The notes beneath the pieces were generated by a model, which saw only the letters and a list, made by a program, of their open reading frames with translations, made no database searches and was not told where the DNA came from. Of a stretch of 7,391 nt of DNA, positions 1 through 5,940 are shown piece by piece. Made by a program: the position numbers and the translations under genes. Source of the stretch: Clostridia bacterium (GTDB lineage Bacteria > Bacillota > Clostridia > Christensenellales > UBA1242); assembly GCA_017650795.1 (NCBI GenBank), contig JAGCEE010000204.1, positions 1-7,391 of the forward strand, in the 5' to 3' direction. How positions within the stretch are numbered: the stretch's first letter is position 1; each line of letters opens with the position of its first letter.

Positions 1-33
1 ATTCACCATGAGCCCATGGTGGATATTTTTCTT
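1..33 (+). terminator. Intrinsic terminator of an upstream gene outside the window
   Basis: Bases 1-10 and 15-24 pair as a 10-bp stem with one G-U wobble (3/22) around the 4-base loop AGCC, followed by a T-rich tail (26-33, TTTTTCTT). The polarity fits a plus-strand transcript entering from the left. The stem may extend beyond the window edge. It insulates spoIVA from upstream transcription. Confidence 0.65.
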
Positions 34-43
34 AATGTTCTTA

Positions 44-72
44 TCATAAACCATAATTTGTTCTCATAAATT
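44..72 (+). promoter_or_regulatory. Possible SigE-type promoter of spoIVA
   Basis: TCATAAA at 44-50 and CATAAATT at 65-72 are separated by 14 bases. They resemble the mother-cell SigE elements (-35 around TCATATT, -10 around CATACAAT), with 5 of 7 and 6 of 8 matches by eye. A transcript would begin near 79-80, just before the ribosome binding site. SigE control of spoIVA is established in Bacillus subtilis; that it holds here is inference, and AT-rich DNA makes chance matches easy. Confidence 0.4.
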
Positions 73-98
73 ATAACATCTAATATTTTGGAGGTTTT

Positions 99-1574
99 AT
101 GGAAAGATTTGAAATCTACGACGATATAGCCAAGCGTACAAGTGGCGATATTTATGTTGGAGTCGTAGGGCCGGTAAGGACAGGCAAAAGTACATTTATT
201 ACCAAATTTATGGAAAAATTAGTTATACCAAATATAGTTAATAAGTTTACAAAAGAAAGAGCCATCGACGAGTTGCCTCAAAGCGCCGAAGGTAAAACGG
301 TTATGACAACACAGCCTAAGTTTGTTCCAAATGAAGCTGCGCATATAAATCTAAATGGAGTAGATATGAATGTAAGGCTAATTGATTGTGTTGGGTACAT
401 GATAAATGGTGCAATGGGACAAGCAGAGGGCGATAAACCACGCCTTGTAAAAACCCCATGGAGCAATGAAGATATGCCTTTTGAAAAGGCTGCCGAAATA
501 GGAACTAAAAAGGTAATAGAAGACCACTCCACCATTGGCATTTTAATAACAACCGATGGAAGCATAACCGACATTCCTCGTGCAAGTTATGAGGTGGCGG
601 AAGAAAGGGTTGCAAGCGAGCTACTTGCAAAAGGCAAACCATTTGTTGCCATTGTTAATTCAACCAATCCAAATGGAGCCGAGGCAAAGGCTATTGCAGA
701 AGAGATTTCTCAAAAATACAACTGCTATTCATTGGCGCTAAATGTCAAAGAAATAGATGAGCAAGATGTAGAAAATATTTTTGCAAAAATACTTTTAGAG
801 TTTCCGATTCGTTCAATAAAGGTTAAAATGCCGTCATGGTTAGAAGCCTTATCATTTGAAAACGAAATAATTACTGATTTAATAAAACAAGTAAAAGCGT
901 ATGGAGAAAGTTTAACAAAAATAGGAGAGGTTGATAAAAATGCTGTAATAGCCGAAGAAAACGATGACTTTGAGCCGGTTGCAGTGGGAAATGTTAATAT
1001 GGGCGATGGAACAGTGTATCTAGAAGTAAAACCAAAGCAACAATTATTTTATAAAGTATTGTCTAATGAGTGTGGATATAACATTGCAAACGATTTTGAA
1101 CTTGTCACATATTTGAGAGATTTAGCATATGCAAAAAACGAATACGATAAAATTTCATCGGCATTAGAGCAGGTAAAAGAATGTGGCTACGGCATTGTGG
1201 AGCCAAGAGTGTCGGAAATAGAACTAGAAGAACCACAGGTGGTAAAACAAGGCGGAAGATATGGGGTAAAAATTAAAGCCAATGCTCCAAGTTTGCATAT
1301 TATGGCGGTTGATGTAGAAACAGAGGTAAGTCCACTTGTTGGAACTTTGGAACAAAGTAAGGATTTGGCAGATTATTTATCGGCAAAATGTGAGGAAAAT
1401 CCAGAGGCAATCTGGCAAACCAATATGTTTGGTAAGAGTTTGGAAAGCTTGGTAAAAGATGGTATACACTCAAAAGTATTCCAAATGCCAGCCGAGGCGC
1501 AAAGAAAAATGAGAAAAACCTTAGGACGTATAGTAAACGAAGGAAAAGGTGGTATAATTTGCATATTGCTTTAA
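99..1574 (+). CDS. spoIVA: Stage IV sporulation protein A, spore coat base-layer ATPase
   Basis: SpoIVA is a mother-cell ATPase that polymerises on the outer forespore membrane and forms the basement layer on which the spore coat assembles. The 491-residue product matches the length of B. subtilis SpoIVA (492) and is recognisably similar end to end. It has a Walker A motif GPVRTGKST at residues 24-32 with catalytic Lys30, a MTTQPKF segment carrying the paired threonines 70-71 (sensor threonines in B. subtilis), and a Walker-B-like LIDCVGY around Asp96. The HSTIG and TTDGSI segments (143-155) are also conserved, as is the C-terminal tail ending GGIICILL, the end that contacts the membrane anchor SpoVM in B. 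subtilis. The ATG follows GGAGG (90-94) by four bases. The gene appears monocistronic, bounded by terminators on both sides. The gene looks intact. Confidence 0.97.
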   Translation: MERFEIYDDIAKRTSGDIYVGVVGPVRTGKSTFITKFMEKLVIPNIVNKFTKERAIDELPQSAEGKTVMTTQPKFVPNEAAHINLNGVDMNVRLIDCVGYMINGAMGQAEGDKPRLVKTPWSNEDMPFEKAAEIGTKKVIEDHSTIGILITTDGSITDIPRASYEVAEERVASELLAKGKPFVAIVNSTNPNGAEAKAIAEEISQKYNCYSLALNVKEIDEQDVENIFAKILLEFPIRSIKVKMPSWLEALSFENEIITDLIKQVKAYGESLTKIGEVDKNAVIAEENDDFEPVAVGNVNMGDGTVYLEVKPKQQLFYKVLSNECGYNIANDFELVTYLRDLAYAKNEYDKISSALEQVKECGYGIVEPRVSEIELEEPQVVKQGGRYGVKIKANAPSLHIMAVDVETEVSPLVGTLEQSKDLADYLSAKCEENPEAIWQTNMFGKSLESLVKDGIHSKVFQMPAEAQRKMRKTLGRIVNEGKGGIICILL

Positions 1575-1647
1575 AACCAATTTAAACCAATAACAAAAAA
1601 TTTTTAAAATATAGCATTTTTAATCTAAAAATTTAGACTAAAACAAA

Positions 1648-1659
1648 GTATTTTCGTCA
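1648..1659 (-). repeat. Near-copy of the TGACGAAWATA element upstream of minD
   Basis: Read on the minus strand these bases are TGACGAAAATAC, sharing TGACGAA-ATA with the two arms of the inverted repeat at 4984-5073. The element abuts the left arm of the terminator at 1659-1690. It may be a regulator site or a coincidence; the match is short. Confidence 0.25.
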
Positions 1660-1690
1660 AAAAAGCCCTTTAAAAAAAGAGGCTTTTTTT
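1659..1690 (+). terminator. Intrinsic terminator after spoIVA, in the minD leader
   Basis: AAAAAAGCC (1659-1667) pairs with GGCTTTTTT (1681-1689). The stem can continue inward through CTTT/AAAG past a one-base bulge to an AAAA loop, and a run of seven T follows at 1684-1690. It should end the spoIVA transcript. Its last T is only 26 bases before the minD ATG, so it also lies across any transcript reading from spoIVA into minD. Confidence 0.8.
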
Positions 1691-1716
1691 GTAAACTACT
1701 CACAAGTGGAGAAAAT

Positions 1717-2505
1717 ATGGCAAGACGGATAGTAATAACCAGTGGAAAAGGTGGTGTTGGCAAAACGACAATATGTGCTTTTTTAGGCATGAAACTTGCA
1801 GACCTTGGATTTAGGGTTGTAATTGTTGACATGGATATTGGACTTAATAATTTGGACGTTGTGCTAGGATTAGATAGTAAGGTTTGTTTTGATATTGTTG
1901 ATGTAATAGCAGGAAATTGTAGATTAAAACAAGCCCTTGTGCAACACCCAAAGTACCCAAGTTTATATATTTTGCCATCAACACATTCTTATGATGAGGC
2001 GTATATAACAAAAGAACAGGCAAATGTCGTGGTTGATTCGCTTGCGCAAAGCTTTGATTACATTTTAATTGATTCTCCTGCCGGTGTGGAGGAGGGTTTT
2101 AGAAGGGCAGTATATCTTGCAAGAGAGGCAATAGTGGTTGCTACGCCACATATTTCCAGCATAAGAGATGCAGACAAGGTTTTGTCTATACTTTCAAGAT
2201 ATGATTTATTATCAAAATATTTAGTTGTTAACAGAATAAGGGGAGATTTGGTTGCAACAAGTGAAACATTGGATTTGGATGAAATTGTTCGCTTTTTACG
2301 AGTAAAACTTCTTGGCGCTATTCCCGAAGAAGATGAAATAGCAAAGCAAGCAGAAATAGGATATATGAATAGTCATTCATATACAAGGGCGATTTCGCTA
2401 CTAGCAGAAAATGTACATAACGGCACAAGAAAGATATATGATTGTTCGCAAAAGTACCGAGGGTTTTGGGGAATACTAAGAAGGAATATAAAAAGAAGAA
2501 TTTAA
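1717..2505 (+). CDS. minD: Septum site-determining ATPase MinD
   Basis: MinD is a ParA/MinD-family ATPase that dimerises on the inner membrane with ATP, recruits the FtsZ inhibitor MinC, and is released when MinE stimulates hydrolysis. The deviant Walker A motif SGKGGVGKTT is at residues 9-18 (signature Lys11, catalytic Lys16). VDMDIGLNNLDVV at 37-49 carries Asp38 and Asp40, and IDSPAGVE at 118-125 is the Walker B region. TPHISSIRDADKV (143-155) and VNRIR (171-175) are further MinD-type blocks. The final residues, about 246-262, are rich in aromatic, aliphatic and Arg/Lys residues and fit the amphipathic membrane-targeting helix. At 262 residues the length is normal. GTGGAG (1706-1711) precedes the ATG by five bases. 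minE follows after 140 bases; no minC is in the window. I see no convincing promoter between the terminator and the start codon. Confidence 0.95.
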   Translation: MARRIVITSGKGGVGKTTICAFLGMKLADLGFRVVIVDMDIGLNNLDVVLGLDSKVCFDIVDVIAGNCRLKQALVQHPKYPSLYILPSTHSYDEAYITKEQANVVVDSLAQSFDYILIDSPAGVEEGFRRAVYLAREAIVVATPHISSIRDADKVLSILSRYDLLSKYLVVNRIRGDLVATSETLDLDEIVRFLRVKLLGAIPEEDEIAKQAEIGYMNSHSYTRAISLLAENVHNGTRKIYDCSQKYRGFWGILRRNIKRRI

Positions 2506-2633
2506 GGTTTTTTTTAAAAATATACAAAAATATGGCGATATTTACCATTTTTAATAATAAAAACATGCAAAAACTATATATTTTTTAAAATATTTGCTTG
2601 TTTTTAATTGTTTATAAAAAGAGATTATTTATT

Positions 2634-2640
2634 AAAGGAG
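2634..2640 (+). promoter_or_regulatory. Ribosome binding site fixing the minE start
   Basis: AAAGGAG lies five bases before the ATG at 2646. The same reading frame is open upstream to a TTG at 2598, but that codon has no purine-rich site before it, so the ATG is preferred. Confidence 0.8.
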
Positions 2641-2645
2641 TTGTT

Positions 2646-2858
2646 ATGGAAAACAATCAAAATGCGATATTGCAACGTGTCTTAATGCAAGATAAATCTG
2701 TTCAACCAGATAAGATTTTGCCCGTGCTAAAATCTGATTTACGAGATGTTTTAAGAGAGTATGGGGAATTGAATGGCGATATAAATGTAGAAATAGACGA
2801 GATAGAAAATAAGTATTGTCTTGTTATGGTTGCATCTTTTGATAGATTTAAAATGTAA
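2646..2858 (+). CDS. minE: Cell division topological specificity factor MinE (short N-terminus)
   Basis: MinE binds membrane-bound MinD, displaces MinC and triggers ATP hydrolysis, producing the pole-to-pole Min oscillation or gradient that keeps the division site at mid-cell. The 70-residue product aligns with the family core. Residues 7-20 fit the anti-MinCD helix/strand, and ILPVLKSDLRDVLREY (24-39) matches the LPxLRKDIxEVIxKY-type start of the topological-specificity domain. DINVEIDE (45-52) and YCLVMVASF (57-65) fit its two following beta strands. Identification rests on this pattern and on the position directly after minD. The protein is shorter than the 88 residues of E. coli MinE, mostly because the usual N-terminal hydrophobic/basic membrane-binding stretch is missing from the ATG start. 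The cupin gene follows after 61 bases with no terminator seen, so co-transcription is possible. Confidence 0.85.
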   Translation: MENNQNAILQRVLMQDKSVQPDKILPVLKSDLRDVLREYGELNGDINVEIDEIENKYCLVMVASFDRFKM

Positions 2859-2919
2859 GCCAGAAAACAAATAAACATATTTTTCTTCGGGTGCATATTA
2901 TATTTGTAAAGGAGAAGGC

Positions 2920-3339
2920 ATGGATAATAATCAAAGCTATGATTTAGGCAATGCGCCGGTAGTAATAAACATACAAAAAGAAACACGTTTAAATACATAT
3001 TACCGAAAGGCAATTTGGACAGGCAACTATTTACAAGTGACTGTAATGTCAATTCCGGCTGGTGGAGAAATTGGATTAGAAATGCACCCAGACACCGACC
3101 AGTTTATTAGAGTTGAATTTGGGGTTGGTTCGGTGTATATGGGTAAAACAAAGCAGGATGTCAAGTTTGTTGGAGATGCAAATTCCAACTATGCCATTTT
3201 AGTACCGGCAGGAACTTGGCATAATGTAATAAATAATCAAAGAACGCCATTAAAAGTGTATTCAATATATGCCCCACCACATCATCCGATAGGCATAATA
3301 CATAAAACAAAATTTGATTCGGACCTTGCTAATGATTAA
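2920..3339 (+). CDS. Small single-domain cupin protein
   Basis: This 139-residue protein is a single beta-barrel cupin, likely cytoplasmic since no signal peptide is visible. Cupin motif 1 is at about residues 49-70 (EIGLEMHPDTDQFIRVEFG), with His56, Asp58 and Gln61 where the textbook motif has HxH and Glu. Motif 2 is PAGTWHNVIN at 96-105 with His101. The IGLE-H-D-DQF pattern and the IYAPPHHPIG-HKTK tail (116-131) resemble a group of stand-alone bacterial cupins annotated only as cupin domain-containing proteins, some described as mannose-6-phosphate-isomerase-like. A bound metal through the histidines is plausible, but the reaction, if any, is unknown. The first 15 or so residues are poorly conserved-looking. 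AAAGGAG (2908-2914) sits five bases before the ATG. It may be the third gene of a minD-minE-cupin transcript ending at the terminator at 3379. Confidence 0.85.
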   Translation: MDNNQSYDLGNAPVVINIQKETRLNTYYRKAIWTGNYLQVTVMSIPAGGEIGLEMHPDTDQFIRVEFGVGSVYMGKTKQDVKFVGDANSNYAILVPAGTWHNVINNQRTPLKVYSIYAPPHHPIGIIHKTKFDSDLAND

Positions 3340-3378
3340 ATAGAAATATTAAAATACTATTTATTATTATAGAAAGAT

Positions 3379-3416
3379 AAAAAATTGCAAAACATATAAT
3401 TTTGCAATTTTTTTTT
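3379..3416. terminator. Bidirectional terminator between cupin gene and cysS
   Basis: AAAAAATTGCAAAA (3379-3392) pairs perfectly with TTTTGCAATTTTTT (3400-3413) around a seven-base loop, and the T-run extends to 3416. The A-tract on the left gives the minus strand a matching T-run, so it can also stop convergent cysS transcripts. Confidence 0.8.
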
Positions 3417-3418
3417 GT

Positions 3419-3444
3419 AAAAACCTATAAAAATATGGTTTTTT
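3419..3444. terminator. Second terminator, next to the cysS 3' end
   Basis: AAAAACC (3419-3425) pairs with GGTTTTT (3437-3443); an inner TAT/ATA continues the stem past one bulged T (3436) to an AAAA loop. T-runs occur on both strands. It is weaker than its neighbour because only two G-C pairs are present. It is the first hairpin met by a cysS transcript, 60 bases past the stop codon. Confidence 0.5.
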
Positions 3445-3503
3445 AATGATTTTTTGATGTTTTGTGTTTATTTTTTATTATTTTATATACAATTAATTCT
3501 AAT

Positions 3504-4916
3504 TTATCGCTTTATTTCAAATTCCGTTCCATTTGGTGTGTCTTTTAAAACTATTCCTTTTTCTGCAAGTTTGGCTCTAATCTCGTCTGCTTTTTTGTAA
3601 TCTTTGTTTGCCTTTGCTTCAAGTCTTTCGGCAATTTTTTTGTTTATATAATCTTTTGTGTTTTTATCTAAGTCAACCTGTTCTTTTTTTAAAAGATCTA
3701 AACCAAGAACAGTATCAAAAGCCATAACAAGTTTTTGCTTTGTAGTGTCGTTTATATTGCCATCTTTTAAGACATCGTGCAAAACGGTTATTGCCATAGA
3801 TGTATTTAAATCATTTTCAAGTGCAAGAGCGAATTTTTGTTTATATTTTTCAAACTCATCTTTATCAACTTCGCCAGAACTTATATTTATTAGTTTTGAA
3901 GTTTTAGTTTTTAATTTGTTGTATGAATTTATGGCAATCTCAAAAGTTTCTTTGCTAAATACTAGGGGGTTTCTGTAATGTGATTGCAAACAGAATAATC
4001 TGTATGCAAGTGGATTATATCCTCCATCTATTAGCGAATCTATCGTTGTAAATCCGCCTGCGCTTTTGCTCATCTTTCCATTTTCGGTGTTTAAATGCTG
4101 AACGTGGAACCAATATTTACACCACTTATGACCTAAATAACTTTCACTTTGTGCAATTTCGTTTGTGTGATGAGGGAATATATTATCAACACCACCGCAG
4201 TGAATGTCTAAGTATTCTCCCAAATATTTCATGGATATTCCAGAACATTCTATGTGCCAACCAGGATATCCAAGACCCCAAGGGCTATCCCATTTTAGTT
4301 CTTGGTCCTCAAATTTTGATTTAGTAAACCACAGCACAAAGTCATTTTGGTTTTTCTTGTGCTCGTCTTCCTCTACACCTTCTCTAACTGCATTTACCAT
4401 GTTGTCGGCGGTGTGATTGGTTAATACATAATAGTCGGTAAGCTTAGAAACATCAAAATATACATTTCCACCAGAAATGTATGCAAACCCATCATTTAAA
4501 AGTTTAGATACAATTTGTATATATTGGTCTATGCAAGAGGTTGCAGGAACAAGTTTTTTAGGAATAGATATGTTTAATCTTTGGCAATCTTTAATAAAAG
4601 CATCGGTATAAAATTTGGCTATCTCCATAACCGATTTATGCTCTCTTTTTGCACCTTTTAACATTTTGTCTTCGCCGGAATCCGAATCGGAAGAAAGGTG
4701 ACCAACATCTGTTATGTTCATGGCCCTGTCTACATTATAGCCCAAAAAAGTGAGGCTTTTTTCTAGCACATCTTCCATAATGTACGACCTTAAATTGCCA
4801 ATATGAGCATAGTGATAAACGGTTGGGCCGCAGGTGTACATTTTAACTTCATTAGGGTTATATGGTTTAAATTCTTCAATTTTTCTTGTAAGTGTATTAT
4901 ATATTCTTAATGCCAT
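3504..4916 (-). CDS. cysS: Cysteinyl-tRNA synthetase
   Basis: CysRS is a class I aminoacyl-tRNA synthetase that activates cysteine with ATP and charges tRNA-Cys. The 470-residue product has the normal family length. The HIGH motif is present as HIGN at residues 38-41 and KMSKS at 281-285. The zinc site that selects cysteine is complete by the spacing known from E. coli: Cys29, Cys224, His249 and Glu253. Other family blocks include ITDVGH (68-73), DSGEDKM (79-85), WDSPWGLGYPGWHIECS (209-225) and HCGGVDNIFPHHTNE (239-253). The C-terminal part, with RLEAKANKDYKKADEIRAKL (431-450), is the helical anticodon-binding region. The minus-strand ATG is preceded by AAAAGGA (complement of 4924-4930) with seven bases between. 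It appears monocistronic. No T-box leader is visible in the 144-base upstream region, although T-boxes often control such genes in Firmicutes. Confidence 0.97.
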   Translation of the reverse strand: MALRIYNTLTRKIEEFKPYNPNEVKMYTCGPTVYHYAHIGNLRSYIMEDVLEKSLTFLGYNVDRAMNITDVGHLSSDSDSGEDKMLKGAKREHKSVMEIAKFYTDAFIKDCQRLNISIPKKLVPATSCIDQYIQIVSKLLNDGFAYISGGNVYFDVSKLTDYYVLTNHTADNMVNAVREGVEEDEHKKNQNDFVLWFTKSKFEDQELKWDSPWGLGYPGWHIECSGISMKYLGEYLDIHCGGVDNIFPHHTNEIAQSESYLGHKWCKYWFHVQHLNTENGKMSKSAGGFTTIDSLIDGGYNPLAYRLFCLQSHYRNPLVFSKETFEIAINSYNKLKTKTSKLINISSGEVDKDEFEKYKQKFALALENDLNTSMAITVLHDVLKDGNINDTTKQKLVMAFDTVLGLDLLKKEQVDLDKNTKDYINKKIAERLEAKANKDYKKADEIRAKLAEKGIVLKDTPNGTEFEIKR

Positions 4917-4982
4917 ATCTGTTTCCTTTTTTAATATTTTAGCACGTAATTGTTTGTTTTTACTAATAAAATTAAAAAAAAT

Positions 4983-5011
4983 ATTATATTCGTCAAAAAG
5001 ATAAATAAAAG
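4983..5011 (-). promoter_or_regulatory. Candidate cysS promoter
   Basis: The minus strand has a perfect TATAAT -10 hexamer at 4988-4983, about 67 bases before the cysS ATG. At a 17-base spacing the -35 position (5011-5006, CTTTTA) is a poor match, so the call rests on the -10. The hexamer overlaps the left arm of the 12-bp inverted repeat, so a protein bound there could block it. Confidence 0.35.
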
Positions 5012-5073
5012 TAATTTAAAAGACTTTGTCGTAAAATTAAATAAGATTTAGTATATTTGTATGACGAATATAA
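4984..5073. repeat. Perfect 12-bp inverted repeat across the cysS/lipoprotein divergent region
   Basis: TTATATTCGTCA at 4984-4995 is the exact reverse complement of TGACGAATATAA at 5062-5073, with 66 bases between. The left arm overlaps the candidate cysS -10, and the right arm starts inside the ATG of the lipoprotein gene. The placement at both ends of a divergent control region suggests paired regulator sites; this is inference. The arms are fairly AT-rich, which raises the chance of coincidence, but each contains the less common TGACG core. Confidence 0.5.
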
Positions 5074-5831
5074 GACGCATGTTAATAATTATTTTTTTTG
5101 TATTTGTTATTTTTGTATTTTGTGCATGCCATACAAATACCTCAAATGTAATAAACGGCAAAGGTAAGATAACTTTTGACGGCGAAAATATAATGGGGGT
5201 TCAATTAAACTATGGCACAACCATTTTGTGTAATAGTGATAAAAATGGAGCATTTCAGTTTTTATCGCATTCACAATCGGTTAAAATAACACCAACATTG
5301 CAAGGGTACTTTTTTGTTCCTAGTTCTATTACAATAGTAGAAGATAATTACGATTTAAGTTTTCGCGCAATAAAGATACAAAAATTAAATGGTAGCCTTT
5401 CGCTAAAATCAATATGTATAGTTCCCACAAGCATTGCTAGTTATGGCGACAATTATACCTTTGTTCAAAATGGCAAAGAATGTATTAAGTTGGGTGAATT
5501 AAAATTGAGTTATAACCAAAAAATAATAAATGTAATAGCCAAAACAACATACCTATATAAAAACACAAAAAATTATATTGATTTTTGTGATGACATATCT
5601 TTTAATTGTGGCGACAGGGTGTCAATAGGTTTTTTGCCAAATGTAAAATTTGTTAGCATGTCAAAAGAGTGGCAAACCACAAATTCGGCATTTTTCTATT
5701 TAAACATTACGGACCACCAAACAAATGCTGATTTATCTGACAACAAAATAACTTATAATCTTTACGGAATAAATATAGGTACATTAGCCGTGACAATTGA
5801 TATATCGTTTGTGTTTGAATATAATAAATAA
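5061..5831 (+). CDS. Predicted lipoprotein of unknown function with one carboxypeptidase-regulatory-like domain
   Basis: I do not recognise this 256-residue protein. Residues 1-23 look like a lipoprotein signal peptide: Arg5-Arg6, a very hydrophobic stretch (8-20), then F-C-A-C with Cys23 as the likely lipidated residue, though Phe at -3 is not the usual Leu/Val. Residues about 30-104 follow the pattern of carboxypeptidase-regulatory-like or CnaB-like beta sandwiches: a GKITFDG start, MGVQL, NSDKNGAFQF (58-67), KITPTLQGYFFVP (75-87), and a closing SFRA. The rest (about 110-256) is rich in probable beta strands and matches no family I know. It probably sits on the outer face of the membrane. 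No Shine-Dalgarno sequence precedes the ATG, unlike the other genes here. An in-frame stop at 5049-5051 rules out an upstream start. The later ATG at 5079 would lose both arginines of the signal peptide. Confidence 0.7.
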   Translation: MTNIRRMLIIIFFVFVIFVFCACHTNTSNVINGKGKITFDGENIMGVQLNYGTTILCNSDKNGAFQFLSHSQSVKITPTLQGYFFVPSSITIVEDNYDLSFRAIKIQKLNGSLSLKSICIVPTSIASYGDNYTFVQNGKECIKLGELKLSYNQKIINVIAKTTYLYKNTKNYIDFCDDISFNCGDRVSIGFLPNVKFVSMSKEWQTTNSAFFYLNITDHQTNADLSDNKITYNLYGINIGTLAVTIDISFVFEYNK

Positions 5832-5895
5832 TGCAATAGAATATTTAAAAATATACATTAAAATTTATTCATAAAATCTTATTTGTCTATTAAAT

Positions 5896-5923
5896 AAAAA
5901 AACTCGCCATAAGCGAGTTTTTT
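5896..5923. terminator. Bidirectional terminator between the lipoprotein and small membrane protein genes
   Basis: AAAAAACTCGC (5897-5907) pairs perfectly with GCGAGTTTTTT (5913-5923) around the loop CATAA. Its T-runs on both strands suit the two convergent genes, whose stop codons lie 65 bases to the left and 18 bases to the right. Confidence 0.88.
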
Positions 5924-5940
5924 ACTGATTTTTACTTGCA

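Noticed and set aside
278..574. A 98-codon minus-strand open frame inside spoIVA, and a 63-codon one at 1373-1564
   Set aside because: Both lie wholly antisense to a strongly conserved gene, have no ribosome binding site, and read as out-of-frame translations.
1638..1832. A 64-codon minus-strand frame across the spoIVA-minD gap
   Set aside because: It overlaps the terminator and the minD Walker A region antisense and has no start signal.
2522..2553. Terminator-like hairpin after minD (TGG/CCA core with A and T flanks)
   Set aside because: Only three strong core pairs, a mismatch next to them and a nine-base loop; too weak to call, and minD-minE co-transcription remains possible.
2598..2645. 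TTG start extending MinE by 16 residues
   Set aside because: No ribosome binding site precedes the TTG, while AAAGGAG stands five bases before the internal ATG. The extension is kept only as a question in the findings.
2867..2907. Stem ACAAATA/TATTTGT in the minE-cupin gap as a regulatory hairpin
   Set aside because: A seven-pair, A/T-dominated stem with a 27-base loop is expected by chance in this composition.
2318..3052. Minus-strand open frames at 2318-2566 and 2702-3052 with hydrophobic products
   Set aside because: They overlap minD, minE and the cupin gene antisense; the hydrophobicity comes from reading AT-rich sequence in reverse, and no start signals are present.
3658..4416. Plus-strand open frames of 106 and 70 codons within cysS
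   Set aside because: They are antisense to conserved CysRS blocks, including the zinc-site region, and carry no ribosome binding site.
4917..5060. T-box leader upstream of cysS
   Set aside because: The gap is too short, and I see no specifier stem, T-box-like conserved sequence or terminator/antiterminator pair on the minus strand.
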